Assembly (NCBI GenBank): GCA_023269855.1
Contig: JAGDWP010000028.1
Location: 1 to 33,333, forward strand
Origin: Nitrososphaerales archaeon
GTDB taxonomy: Archaea > Thermoproteota > Nitrososphaeria_A > Caldarchaeales > Wolframiiraptoraceae
Length of the DNA stretch: 33,333 nt
Direction of reading: 5' to 3'
Shown here: positions 18,349 through 28,201 of the stretch, one piece after another
Numbering within the stretch: position 1 is the first letter of the stretch
How the letters are laid out: each line of letters starts with the position of its first letter
Translations under genes and position numbers: made by a program
Notes under the pieces: generated by a model
What the model was told of the DNA's origin: nothing
Seen by the model: only the letters and a program-made list of their open reading frames with translations
The model's database searches: none

Positions 18349-19973
18349 TATACTCCTGCATAGTATGGAGCAGGCGGTGGAGGCGGAGGTGGTGGTCTCC
18401 TACCCCTTATAATTAATGTGAATACTACTAGAACTGCAACAATTATAAGTATTATGGAGATATAATCGGTTACGTTTTCAGTTGGTGGAGACTGTTTTAC
18501 TGTAACCGTTACCACCACGGTCTTCTCGATTGTTTCATAGCTTATAGTTGTCGTGTACAATGTTTCAGTATACGATCCTGTAACAGTTTTTGTTATAGTT
18601 GTTTCACTAGTTACCGTTGTCTCAGTAGTAGTTTCTGTTCTTTCACCACTCAAGCTAACATATATCTTGGCCACACCATTAACTTGGTCGAACTCTGTAA
18701 CTTTAATATAGTATCCCTCATCTGTAACAGTTTCACTATTTAGAAGATTTATCTCGAACCTTCCTAATCTGCTTCCCCATACGCCACTATATTGATTTTC
18801 ATCATAGTATGGTGCATCTAATCCTTCACATAGTCTAACGGCAGTCTTTTTGAGAGAACCGCATTCTGGCGGTGTTTCAGGGTTAGCATCAAACAACGAG
18901 ACCATGAATGGTTCACCTTCTACATTCCGACTTCGATACTTATTCACTTTAAATAACAGTACTCCGGGTCCCGGTAATGCAGCATCTTGACCCGCTGGTC
19001 TCCTCGCATGTATGAAATAATATTCTTCGTCGTTTACTGGTATTATTAAGGCATGTGGTTCATCAGGTTTATCGAGTGTGTGAATTACGTATTCTCCGTC
19101 ATCTTCTATTTCTATAGCATTGACCCAACCTAGCAGGTATTTAGACCATCCATCGATATCGACGGGGGGGTCAAGGAATGGGCCGAAATCCATGTTTGTC
19201 CATACTCCAACCTCTGACCCTGCACTATATCCATCTTTAGCATACACGTAGTGGTCAAATATCCATAAGCTATGAGTGAACTCATGCATCATTACGGAGG
19301 GCATATCAATCTCAGCAACAGTTTCTACCCCAGCTAGCAAGTGACCCTCACCATCAGGCTTCTTATGCATTAGTATGTCTACTAGTATCCCATATCCTTC
19401 TTTTCTTAGATATTGTTCGATTGTATCAAAACCATACTTTTCTATGAAAAAATACAGAGCTTTGCTCATCATGCAATGGCTCCATATATCGTTTGGACTA
19501 CTGCTTACAGCTTCATCTCCCCCAGCATGAACTATTATTATATGTGTAAATTTAGTTATATCTATTCCTGACTTTTCTTTAACAAACCGGATAACCTCAG
19601 CTTTGAATTCTAAAGTTCTTGAATCGTCGTCTCCTCTTTGTGCTCCAGCTTGTGGTGTACCATAGTAGCTCATAGGTTTTGAGAGTGTAATAACTTTAGG
19701 ATATATGTAGTAATCTAGCCAAGCCTTTCCATAAGAGCTTGTTCTAATAAAGTTATCTACAATCTTAACTATCTGTTCCACTTTCTGGATAGATGAACTA
19801 AACTTTACATCTGTAAAATCAACCATTAATACGAGTGTGTGTTGACCGCCGAGAAAATGTATAGGTCTATTCCATTCAATCTTCTCTTCCTGAGCATATG
19901 AAACTGGAAATATAAATAATGTTAAGCACAGTATTATAGAAAAGACTAATGTTAAGTATTTTGTTTTACGCAA
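18348..19973 (-). CDS. Membrane-anchored M6-like metalloprotease with Thr-rich stalk
   Basis: Zinc motif MMHEFTHSLWIFDHY followed by W...SKYLLGW as in M6 (immune-inhibitor-A-like) peptidases; signal sequence; Thr-rich TTTETTVTSETTITKTVTGSYTETLYTTT stalk; C-terminal TM and RGRRPPPPPPPPAPYYAGV tail. The TTG at 19973 is a plausible start; the track ORF extends to 20045. Confidence 0.78.
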   Translation of the reverse strand: MRKTKYLTLVFSIILCLTLFIFPVSYAQEEKIEWNRPIHFLGGQHTLVLMVDFTDVKFSSSIQKVEQIVKIVDNFIRTSSYGKAWLDYYIYPKVITLSKPMSYYGTPQAGAQRGDDDSRTLEFKAEVIRFVKEKSGIDITKFTHIIIVHAGGDEAVSSSPNDIWSHCMMSKALYFFIEKYGFDTIEQYLRKEGYGILVDILMHKKPDGEGHLLAGVETVAEIDMPSVMMHEFTHSLWIFDHYVYAKDGYSAGSEVGVWTNMDFGPFLDPPVDIDGWSKYLLGWVNAIEIEDDGEYVIHTLDKPDEPHALIIPVNDEEYYFIHARRPAGQDAALPGPGVLLFKVNKYRSRNVEGEPFMVSLFDANPETPPECGSLKKTAVRLCEGLDAPYYDENQYSGVWGSRLGRFEINLLNSETVTDEGYYIKVTEFDQVNGVAKIYVSLSGERTETTTETTVTSETTITKTVTGSYTETLYTTTISYETIEKTVVVTVTVKQSPPTENVTDYISIILIIVAVLVVFTLIIRGRRPPPPPPPPAPYYAGV

Positions 19974-21003
19974 TTCTATAGTTACACCTCCTACAATCCT
20001 TATCTCCTGCATATATTGGGTAACCACATGCAGGACAAAGGCCAACTATCTGCTGAGGAGGTGGAGTGGTGTAAGGAGCTGGATGTTGCTCTATATACTG
20101 TAGACTTTGAGTAGGAGAGTATGGATACGGGTATGTTGGTGGTAGAGGTCTTCTTCTAGCTCTTATAAAGAAGAATCCCCCTCCGATAATGGCTACAGAG
20201 GCTGCGATAGCCACTGGCAGAGGAATGAAAGATGGAGTAGAAGCCGACGCGAGCTCGGTTTGGTAAGTAACGGTTCTTTCAACAGTGATTGTTGAAGCCA
20301 TAGTTGTTATTACCGTATGAGTTACTGTAGTGACTTCTTCAGTGATAACAATTTGAGTTGTCGTTACTCCTTGTCTAGTCTCTATCTGTGTAGAAGACTT
20401 TGTAACTTTTGAGACGGATGTTGCTCTAGTTGTGACAGTAGATGGTTGGGTTTGCTCAATATTTACCAGCACCAGAAGCTTCTTTGAATTTGGAAACATC
20501 ATTGCATAAAGAAGCCCTATCAACTGTTTTGCCTCATTAGAACTCCCTCCATCTACGTATAGCCAGAAAATTGTCTGGTCGGTGGAAGCTACTATGGTGA
20601 ATGTTAACTTCCCACTTTTGTCAACATCATAATTCTTTTGAATGATGACTGCGTCGTATCCAAGTATGCTTAATGTTTGACCTACTGGTAGGTCAGGAGG
20701 AATCCATAAATCTACACGTCCTTTGCCTCCTAAAATGTTTCCATCCTCATCTACGTCCAGGTCTACAGATTTAACGATATCAGAATCTATTCGTATTGAT
20801 ATCCTCTGAGATGTTATAGACTTGATAATGTATGAATGATATGCATTTTCAGGCTGCTGGGTTTCACCATTATACAGTTGGTAGATGAATCTTAAGCCAG
20901 CTTGAATATATGGTGGGGTTTTCCCAGAGACATAGGGTATCGTTAAGGACACAGCTAAGAAGACTACCAAAGATAAAGCCATGAGTACTCTTGTCTTATT
21001 CAT
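19966..21003 (-). CDS. Surface protein: ectodomain, Thr-rich stalk, TM, cytosolic Pro-rich segment and zinc ribbon
   Basis: Signal sequence; QPSTVTTRATSVSKVTKSSTQ...; TM SFIPLPVAIAASVAIIGGGFFFI; RARRRPLPPTYPYPYSPTQ; zinc ribbon CPACGYPIYAGDKDCRRCNYRIA. Confidence 0.7.
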   Translation of the reverse strand: MNKTRVLMALSLVVFLAVSLTIPYVSGKTPPYIQAGLRFIYQLYNGETQQPENAYHSYIIKSITSQRISIRIDSDIVKSVDLDVDEDGNILGGKGRVDLWIPPDLPVGQTLSILGYDAVIIQKNYDVDKSGKLTFTIVASTDQTIFWLYVDGGSSNEAKQLIGLLYAMMFPNSKKLLVLVNIEQTQPSTVTTRATSVSKVTKSSTQIETRQGVTTTQIVITEEVTTVTHTVITTMASTITVERTVTYQTELASASTPSFIPLPVAIAASVAIIGGGFFFIRARRRPLPPTYPYPYSPTQSLQYIEQHPAPYTTPPPQQIVGLCPACGYPIYAGDKDCRRCNYRIA

Positions 21004-21899
21004 TTACTACTCGCCTTCTCGATTGGAGCTTTTCCTGTCAAATAACCCCATAGACGTTCGTCTTCTAATGCCCAAGAAATTCTTCTATACATTATCGAGA
21101 GCATAATGACGCCGATAAGTATGATTCCGGTAAGGCGAAGAGTAAGACTTAGAGAAGCTAAAAGAGTAACCGTTAATTCATAGGTTATCCTCAATACTAT
21201 TACGGGGGCTAATCCAGCTATTAAGTCGAAGAAGTTTATCGATGTGTATTTAGCTTTTGCATATCCTATCCACCATCCTGTTAATGCTGGAAAGACAATC
21301 AGAAACATATTTTCTAAACTTAGTAGAATTAAGAAGCTTGGATTAACCATTCCAGGTAATAGAGTAGTTATGACAAAATTATTGTAAGCTACATATCCAA
21401 AACCAAGTGCAGCACCATATACAACTCCATCTAGATGATCATTAAACTCTCTACCCGTTAAACGATTAGAATCCAAGGCGAATAGAATTAAGAAGAAACT
21501 TATTTCAACAAGTATTGAGCTAAGAATATAATAGAACAAACCGCTTGGATAACTTATGATGGAATAGGCTGCTGCCACACAGCTTCCAATACCGATAACG
21601 GTTACTACTAAAGATTTAGGCTCAGCCTCATATCTATCCGTTTTCAAGATCCATGCGAATACTATTAGGGCAGGTAAGATTGAGAATGTAAACAAGCCTA
21701 AAGCTGAAAGTGAAGTATAATAGAATAGTATTGAGAATATAATGAGTAGGATAATCCCTGAAATGATTATCAGTGAAGGCTTCTTCACTAGTTGAGGGAT
21801 CTGGCTTGCTTGATAAACTTCACTAGTTGGAGATATTATAGGGCTTGGCTTCAGGAATAATGTAGAAAAGCTTTCTATCCATAAGTTTTTCTTAGACAT
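21000..21899 (-). CDS. PrsW-family-like membrane protein, catalytic residues apparently lost
   Basis: ILKTDRYEAEPKSLVV and DGVVYGAALGFGYVAYNNF match PrsW family motifs (D-YxxEP; DGIVYGxxxGxGFAxxEN); multiple TM segments. Overlaps the next gene by 4 nt (21000-21003). Confidence 0.65.
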   Translation of the reverse strand: MSKKNLWIESFSTLFLKPSPIISPTSEVYQASQIPQLVKKPSLIIISGIILLIIFSILFYYTSLSALGLFTFSILPALIVFAWILKTDRYEAEPKSLVVTVIGIGSCVAAAYSIISYPSGLFYYILSSILVEISFFLILFALDSNRLTGREFNDHLDGVVYGAALGFGYVAYNNFVITTLLPGMVNPSFLILLSLENMFLIVFPALTGWWIGYAKAKYTSINFFDLIAGLAPVIVLRITYELTVTLLASLSLTLRLTGIILIGVIMLSIMYRRISWALEDERLWGYLTGKAPIEKASSK

Positions 21900-21901
21900 G
21901 A

Positions 21902-22450
21902 CTACACCACTGGGAGTAAGAGAGAAACATAGACGATTGCTCCTAAAAATATTAAGTAACCCATAACATATATCCCAACAGCGATCGGCTCCTTATCTAC
22001 ATCATCTAGATCTATACCGTAAGGTTCAACTTTAGCGAGGACCCTGTAGTAAACTATAGCGAAAAGATAAGATAACAATACTCCAACGAATAATGTTATA
22101 AGCTTGTATGCAATTAGCACTAAAGGATTCAAGCCTGAAACGACCCCTGAAATTGTTCCAATAGGTAGAGGAGATATCATTGACGCAATAAATGCGAAAG
22201 ATAGATAGACAAAAAATCCGACGGCAACTAATGCTATTGCAATTGGGTTTCCCCTAATCTTCGAGATCTCACTAATGCCTGGAGTAATAAAGTCGATGAG
22301 ACGTAGTGAGCCCAATCCAATGAAGAATACAAGTAAAAACGTTAAGAATGTCCGTAATATCACCCAGAAAAGATTAGAAAGATATACAGTTGGGTCAAGC
22401 CATGGAGGAGGTTGAGGGGGAACTATCTGAAGTAATTCGTATAGACTCAT
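21902..22450 (-). CDS. Small polytopic membrane protein, unknown family
   Basis: 182 aa with about four hydrophobic segments, two nt upstream of the PrsW-like gene. Confidence 0.6.
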   Translation of the reverse strand: MSLYELLQIVPPQPPPWLDPTVYLSNLFWVILRTFLTFLLVFFIGLGSLRLIDFITPGISEISKIRGNPIAIALVAVGFFVYLSFAFIASMISPLPIGTISGVVSGLNPLVLIAYKLITLFVGVLLSYLFAIVYYRVLAKVEPYGIDLDDVDKEPIAVGIYVMGYLIFLGAIVYVSLLLPVV

Positions 22451-22631
22451 TGCTTAGATTTTAAACTGTTGAAACTAGTATATATAGGTTAATATACAAC
22501 AAAAAATCCTACTCAGTATGTAAAATTAATATTCTCTAAAATTGAACGTCTTCTATCCTGTGCGGTTATGTATCCTGTCGAAGATACAATACTTCAAGGT
22601 TAATTTGTCATTTAGTATTCGTTCGTTATAA

Positions 22632-25136
22632 TTAGAAGAATTTTTCTAGGCTGGTTACTCCTATTATTTTTTCAAAGTCTATGTCTAATGCATCAAAGAC
22701 TTGTTCGAATGTTGATGTTAAATATTCTACGTATTTATCTACGTCTACTTGGTCTTTACGTGCAAACTGTAGCGGTGTTACTCCATCTTTATCCTTAGTC
22801 TTAACGTATTCTATTATGTCTCCTGAGCTTACCTGAATTCCTTTCTGGAGTAGTTTCCTAGCAGCTTTAACATGGGGGGGCGTAGTCTTAACATATTTCT
22901 CTACACCTCTTGAAAGCATAACTCTAAACGAAAGGTCTTGGAGTTCAAATTCACCATTCTTAAGCTTGTTATACCATATTCTAACAATCTCACCGATAGT
23001 CTTCTTAGCTTCTTCAAGGTCTTCTTCATCCTTAACTTGCTGTAGAACGCTAATCATCTCATCGAACGCGTCTTTTATGAATCTTGGAATATGCTTCTTC
23101 TTCCCAGTCAATCCTTTAACATCTACTACCCCCTTATCTGTTAATCCAAGGTAATTCTTCTTCCTCATAGAGAATACGATATAACTATACTTTTTATCTA
23201 TCTCAAGGTCTAGTCTTAGATTCTTCTTCGCCCAGTTAAGCATCTCATCAATTGCTTTTTCATCTTTTGCTTTAAGGAAGAGCGAGTCTGTATCTCCGTA
23301 TATCACTTCGATATTCATTGATTTAGCTTTGTTAATTGTTTCAAGAAAGACGTATCTAGCGATAGCTGTAGTACTCTCTGCAACTGGTGGACAGTATAGT
23401 GGGAAACCTTCAAACCCGAATACACCGTATGCAGCATTCAAGAATACTTTAAGAGCTCTTTGAACTACTCCATACCATCTTCTCTTGAGATCTGGTTGAG
23501 ACTTATCACTGCTTAAGGGTTTATATATTTTAACTCTAATATCTCTTAAACATCCGATTAGTTCACTCTGTATCCCTCTCCTCTTTCTGCATACCCAGTG
23601 AGTAGTTTCTGGAACAACATTATCTTGGCATTCTTCATGCACGCATCTCACAGTCTCATAGCTAAGATTCCATTCTTTCAATATTGATGGATACAGTGAT
23701 GCAAAGTCTAAGACTATAACGTCGAAATGTACTCCAGGCACTGGGTCAACGACAATTGCTCCCCGATATTTCTTACCCTCAATTACAGGCTTAGTAGATA
23801 TTACTCCTTTCTCTTCTAGTAACTCATCAGGTCTAGGTATGAGGTATCCTTTCTTTCTATGCTGATAATATAATAGACTCTTTATCCATCCTGAAACACC
23901 ATGTCTACATACATCTTCTATAGGTAGCCTACTAATCCTGGAGATAACTATCAACAACTTCAATAACAATTCCTCGTCAAATGTGAGTAATTCATGAACG
24001 AGCAATGCATCATAGAAACTGTATCTTGCAAGTTCACTGCTAGTCAATTGGCTGATTGGTTTATCTATTGATACTTTCCCTTTACCTATCAAGGCTTGAG
24101 CGATTGCTTCAAGAGTGTGCTCTCTATATTTGTTGTCGAATGCATAGACTTGGATACTTTTATTGTTAAACAATCTATACAAGTCTATGTGGATACCCTT
24201 CCTCAATGAAGCACCTTCTCTACTAAGCGTTATAGGTATTTTTTCTTTAGGAATCTTGAGCTGCTCACCTCTATGTCTAAGATATGGCATGTCGAAATCA
24301 TCTCCATTAAACGTTGCGATTACAGGATATTCTTCAAGAACTTCATAGACTTTCCTCAGCATCTCTACTTCATCTTCATAGACTATGACTTTGAATTCAT
24401 CGTTTTCTTCTACTTCCGTGAAATTAGGAGTCTTTAGTAGATATACTTCCCTCCTACCATCGCTTCCAACTAGAGATACTGCGACGACTTTGTCTTTAGC
24501 TTTGTCTGGAGAAGGTACCCGCGTAGCTATCGGTGATAGAACCTCTATGTCTAATGATAGGTGTTTAAGCTTGGGTTGGTCAGCTTCCATTAACGCTATC
24601 CATTCTTCAATTATCTTCTTATCTTCTCTCGATATATCTGGAAAATATTTCTCAATTATCTTCTTGATCTTGCTCGTGTCAGGTTCAACGGGTACAAGGC
24701 TTTTTCCTTCTAGATAATATGGTGTACTAGGTATAAGCTTCATATCATAAAGATAGCAGAGATGATATGGTATATCTGCCTCCCATGCTCTCACCTTCTC
24801 CCTTATAGAGTTTGATGTTCCACCGATAGCTAATGGATCACTAGCAATAATCTTGGTGAGTTTTACTTCTCTATCTCTAAATAAGTCGTACTTATTCTCA
24901 ATCTCAGTCCTTACCACTCCTTGAAGTTTAAGGTTTTCTATTTCTTCAGGAGATTCTAGAACGTAACAGTATGGTTTATGACCTGACTCATCATAGAGAA
25001 GCTCTACTTTATTTGTCTCCATGTCTAGAAGCTTCAAGTATGCTTTTCCTTCTCTACCATCATAAGCGCATCCTAATAGTAGATACTGTTTAAACTTCAA
25101 ATGCTCATCTAGGCTTGTCTGCTCCATCCTAATCAT
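22632..25136 (-). CDS. polB: Family B DNA polymerase
   Basis: Exo motifs LSLDIEVLSP, TFNGDDFDMPYL, YSFYD; pol motifs DFASLYPSI, KVFLNAAYGVFG, YGDTDSLF. Confidence 0.97.
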   Translation of the reverse strand: MIRMEQTSLDEHLKFKQYLLLGCAYDGREGKAYLKLLDMETNKVELLYDESGHKPYCYVLESPEEIENLKLQGVVRTEIENKYDLFRDREVKLTKIIASDPLAIGGTSNSIREKVRAWEADIPYHLCYLYDMKLIPSTPYYLEGKSLVPVEPDTSKIKKIIEKYFPDISREDKKIIEEWIALMEADQPKLKHLSLDIEVLSPIATRVPSPDKAKDKVVAVSLVGSDGRREVYLLKTPNFTEVEENDEFKVIVYEDEVEMLRKVYEVLEEYPVIATFNGDDFDMPYLRHRGEQLKIPKEKIPITLSREGASLRKGIHIDLYRLFNNKSIQVYAFDNKYREHTLEAIAQALIGKGKVSIDKPISQLTSSELARYSFYDALLVHELLTFDEELLLKLLIVISRISRLPIEDVCRHGVSGWIKSLLYYQHRKKGYLIPRPDELLEEKGVISTKPVIEGKKYRGAIVVDPVPGVHFDVIVLDFASLYPSILKEWNLSYETVRCVHEECQDNVVPETTHWVCRKRRGIQSELIGCLRDIRVKIYKPLSSDKSQPDLKRRWYGVVQRALKVFLNAAYGVFGFEGFPLYCPPVAESTTAIARYVFLETINKAKSMNIEVIYGDTDSLFLKAKDEKAIDEMLNWAKKNLRLDLEIDKKYSYIVFSMRKKNYLGLTDKGVVDVKGLTGKKKHIPRFIKDAFDEMISVLQQVKDEEDLEEAKKTIGEIVRIWYNKLKNGEFELQDLSFRVMLSRGVEKYVKTTPPHVKAARKLLQKGIQVSSGDIIEYVKTKDKDGVTPLQFARKDQVDVDKYVEYLTSTFEQVFDALDIDFEKIIGVTSLEKFF

Positions 25137-25232
25137 AGAAGCATTACCTTGCTTATTTTCTTTTACGACGGCTTAATCTAAAATAATATATTAAAATAGA
25201 ATTCTTGAATATTAATAACTGGGATTTAGTGA

Positions 25233-26525
25233 GTGAATACAGATGCGATTCTGCTTTCTCTAGAAGCTCTTAAAGTATGCCGGGAGATAAATGTCTCCCC
25301 TAGCTCTGCATTATATTTCGTTGCCAAGAAGAGAAGATATAGTATCAAGGATTTAAGGATGGCTAGAAAGATACTTCATGTTTATTCTATCTATAGAAAG
25401 TCTGCTCAAAAATGTTTGAAGAAGCTCGTAGTAGGCTCGAGTCTTGACTGGTTAGGTATAACTATTCTTGAACTTATCTCATCCTCCATAATTGGTGGAA
25501 TAAATTTTGGAGATATAAGTCAACTAGTATCTAGTCTAAGGCAAGCCATGGGTAAGAATTGGCCAGAAGAACTTGAAAAATACCTGGGAATTCTAAGATT
25601 CGTTTCTTCAAGTCCTACGATAGAGGTGAATTATCCTAACTGGTTTATGAAATACTTAGAGAAGATGATAATGGGGAGAATTGAAACAGAACGCTACTTG
25701 GATTTCCAAGATAAAGTTAACCCACCAATGTACGCATCTCTCAATACTCTGAAAGTAAGCATTGATGAAATTCTGAAATTAGCAGATGAAGAAAATGTTC
25801 TTCTCAGAGAAGATAATAGATTACCCGGCATATACATAGTAGAAGCTTCAAACACTAAAGGATTAAAAAGATTAATAGATAAAGGATTAATTACTATACA
25901 TGACTTCTCTAGCTACTATGCGGTTAAAGCTTTAAGACCTGAACCTAATGAACTTATTCTAGACGTATGTTCCGCTCCTGGAACAAAGACTTGGATTTCA
26001 ACATTAGAGATGAAGAATAGAGGTAAGATAATATCGATAGATTCATCTTGGAAAAGGATTAGAAGCCAATTAAAAAGAATGAAGTTTCTTGACGCAACGA
26101 TAGTTCAGCTAATCCAAGCTGACGCTACGATTCCTTTACCATTGAGAATAGAGGTTGACAAAGTAATTGTTGATCCACCATGTAGTTCAACTGGCTTAAT
26201 ATGGAGAGAACCATTCTATAGATGGGTGATAAAACCCAGACACATAAAGATGTTTGCAAATCTTCAATCAAAAATACTAGAGAATTCAGCAATCCACCTC
26301 AAAAGAGGTGGACTACTATTATACTCAACCTGCAGCATAACTATTGAAGAAAATGAAATAGTTGTAGAAGATTTTATAAGAACTCATCCTAACTTTGAGT
26401 TAGTAGAGATACCGCTGAATATAGGTTCCCAAGGCTTAAGAGGTTTAACTGAAACTAGGAGGCTCTATCCCCACACTGATAGATGTAACGGCTTCTTCAC
26501 TGCATTACTTAAGAGAAGATATTGA
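25233..26525 (+). CDS. NOL1/NOP2/Sun (RsmB-type) RNA m5C methyltransferase
   Basis: DVCSAPGTKTWIST, VDPPCSSTGLIWREP, LLYSTCSITIEENE with both conserved PC and TC cysteines. Confidence 0.93.
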   Translation: MNTDAILLSLEALKVCREINVSPSSALYFVAKKRRYSIKDLRMARKILHVYSIYRKSAQKCLKKLVVGSSLDWLGITILELISSSIIGGINFGDISQLVSSLRQAMGKNWPEELEKYLGILRFVSSSPTIEVNYPNWFMKYLEKMIMGRIETERYLDFQDKVNPPMYASLNTLKVSIDEILKLADEENVLLREDNRLPGIYIVEASNTKGLKRLIDKGLITIHDFSSYYAVKALRPEPNELILDVCSAPGTKTWISTLEMKNRGKIISIDSSWKRIRSQLKRMKFLDATIVQLIQADATIPLPLRIEVDKVIVDPPCSSTGLIWREPFYRWVIKPRHIKMFANLQSKILENSAIHLKRGGLLLYSTCSITIEENEIVVEDFIRTHPNFELVEIPLNIGSQGLRGLTETRRLYPHTDRCNGFFTALLKRRY

Positions 26526-26537
26526 CAAATCCTGAGA

Positions 26538-27332
26538 CTAAATCATTAAAGCAGTCCCTAAACCTTTCCTCATCCGGTAACTCTCCAAAAAGTAGACTAT
26601 TAGTGAACCGATTACTATGACTATTGAGGATGCAGCTGTTATGACTGGAACATTTGTTGGATGTCTCAGCGATCCCCAAACCCATATGGGGAATGTAACT
26701 TCCGAACCTATCGTGAAGAATGTAATTATGAAGTTATCGAAAGACCACAAGAAAGTTATCAGGGCTGACACGGCTATAGATGGATAAATTAACGGGAGCG
26801 TTATATTCATGAATGTTTGCAGCTCATTAGCTCCTAAGTCCATGCTTGCCTTCTCATAATTTGGGTTAAGGCTTATCAATCTAGCCGCTATAATGAATAC
26901 AACGAGGGGTATGCTATAGATTATATGGCTCAGTATGACCGTCAAGATGGATAATGGTATACCGATAGTGTGAAAGAATACTAATGATGAAACTCCTATT
27001 ACTAGCCAAGGCATTATGAATGGAATCACAATAAATCCAACAAATAGTGTATTTCTTCTCAACCTTACAAAACTGAAAGAAGCTGGGATACCGATAGATA
27101 ATGACCCCGCAGTAGCACCCAAAGCGATAATTATCGAGTTAAGTATACTCTTAAAGAAAGCAGGGTCTTCAAGTAGCCTTGAATACCATTTTAATGTGAA
27201 GCCCTTAAATGGGAAGATAAAATAGATACTATCATTAAAAGAGAAGAGTAAAACTAACCCAATCGGGAAATATATTAACAATAGAATAACTGTTGAAGTA
27301 AAGATGTTTAGGAAACTCTTCACTTTACTCAT
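26538..27332 (-). CDS. ABC transporter permease, PotC-like
   Basis: TM permease with EKASMDLGANELQTFMNITLPLIYP (EAA loop). Confidence 0.9.
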   Translation of the reverse strand: MSKVKSFLNIFTSTVILLLIYFPIGLVLLFSFNDSIYFIFPFKGFTLKWYSRLLEDPAFFKSILNSIIIALGATAGSLSIGIPASFSFVRLRRNTLFVGFIVIPFIMPWLVIGVSSLVFFHTIGIPLSILTVILSHIIYSIPLVVFIIAARLISLNPNYEKASMDLGANELQTFMNITLPLIYPSIAVSALITFLWSFDNFIITFFTIGSEVTFPIWVWGSLRHPTNVPVITAASSIVIVIGSLIVYFLESYRMRKGLGTALMI

Positions 27333-28201
27333 TCATAAAGCCTCCTAACACCGAGAAGCTTAAAGATAACATACATAACTATTAGAGTAATTGATACTAA
27401 GCTGATCGTCGCAGCTGATGCATATGGCCAGTTACCCACAGTTAGATATTGTCTAACTATCATGTTTCCAAGCATATACGTCTTACCTCCCACTAGAGCT
27501 GGAATAGCAAACTCACCCATCAATGGTATATAGATGAATAGGAATGCAATAGCTATTCCAGGCATGCTGAGTGGAAGTGTTACTCTAAAGAATACACTAA
27601 GCTTATTTGACCCTAGGTCCATGGCTGCTAGGTATAGGTTTTCGGGAATGCTTCTAATAGTTATGTAGAGGGGTACGACTGCGTATGGTAACGCATTATG
27701 TAGGACAACTATGATGACTGCGTAGATGCTGTGGAAGAAGAATGTTATAGGCTGATCTATAAGCCCCAATGTTATGAGGAAACTATTAATTAATCCATTC
27801 TCTCCGAGAATGTTCCTCCAAGCAAATATCCTAATAAGATAATTCATTTCAAGCGGGATCAAGATCAATAAGATTATCTTTAAACCCGTATCCCCACTAG
27901 TCATTCTAGCAAGGAAATACGCTATAGGATATGCAACTAGCAATATTATCAGGAAAGTAACGATAGAGATAATATTCGTTGATATAAAGACATTCTGAGA
28001 TAATTCTTCAGTAAAGAATCTTACGTAATTCTCCAATGTAAAGACTCTAACTACGCGGTACAGAGGTTCACCATGCCAGAAACTATACATTATCATGGTA
28101 ACCAATGGAATGTAGAAGAAGATTGTCAGATAGATTATTGCAGGTAGAGAATATATAAGGTTCCTCATTAGCTTCCAACTTTTCTTCTTAGATATCTTCA
28201 T
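27329..28201 (-). CDS. ABC transporter permease, PotB-like
   Basis: TM permease with LYLAAMDLGSNKLSVFFRVTLPLSMPG (EAA loop); 4-nt overlap with the downstream permease. Confidence 0.9.
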   Translation of the reverse strand: MKISKKKSWKLMRNLIYSLPAIIYLTIFFYIPLVTMIMYSFWHGEPLYRVVRVFTLENYVRFFTEELSQNVFISTNIISIVTFLIILLVAYPIAYFLARMTSGDTGLKIILLILIPLEMNYLIRIFAWRNILGENGLINSFLITLGLIDQPITFFFHSIYAVIIVVLHNALPYAVVPLYITIRSIPENLYLAAMDLGSNKLSVFFRVTLPLSMPGIAIAFLFIYIPLMGEFAIPALVGGKTYMLGNMIVRQYLTVGNWPYASAATISLVSITLIVMYVIFKLLGVRRLYE

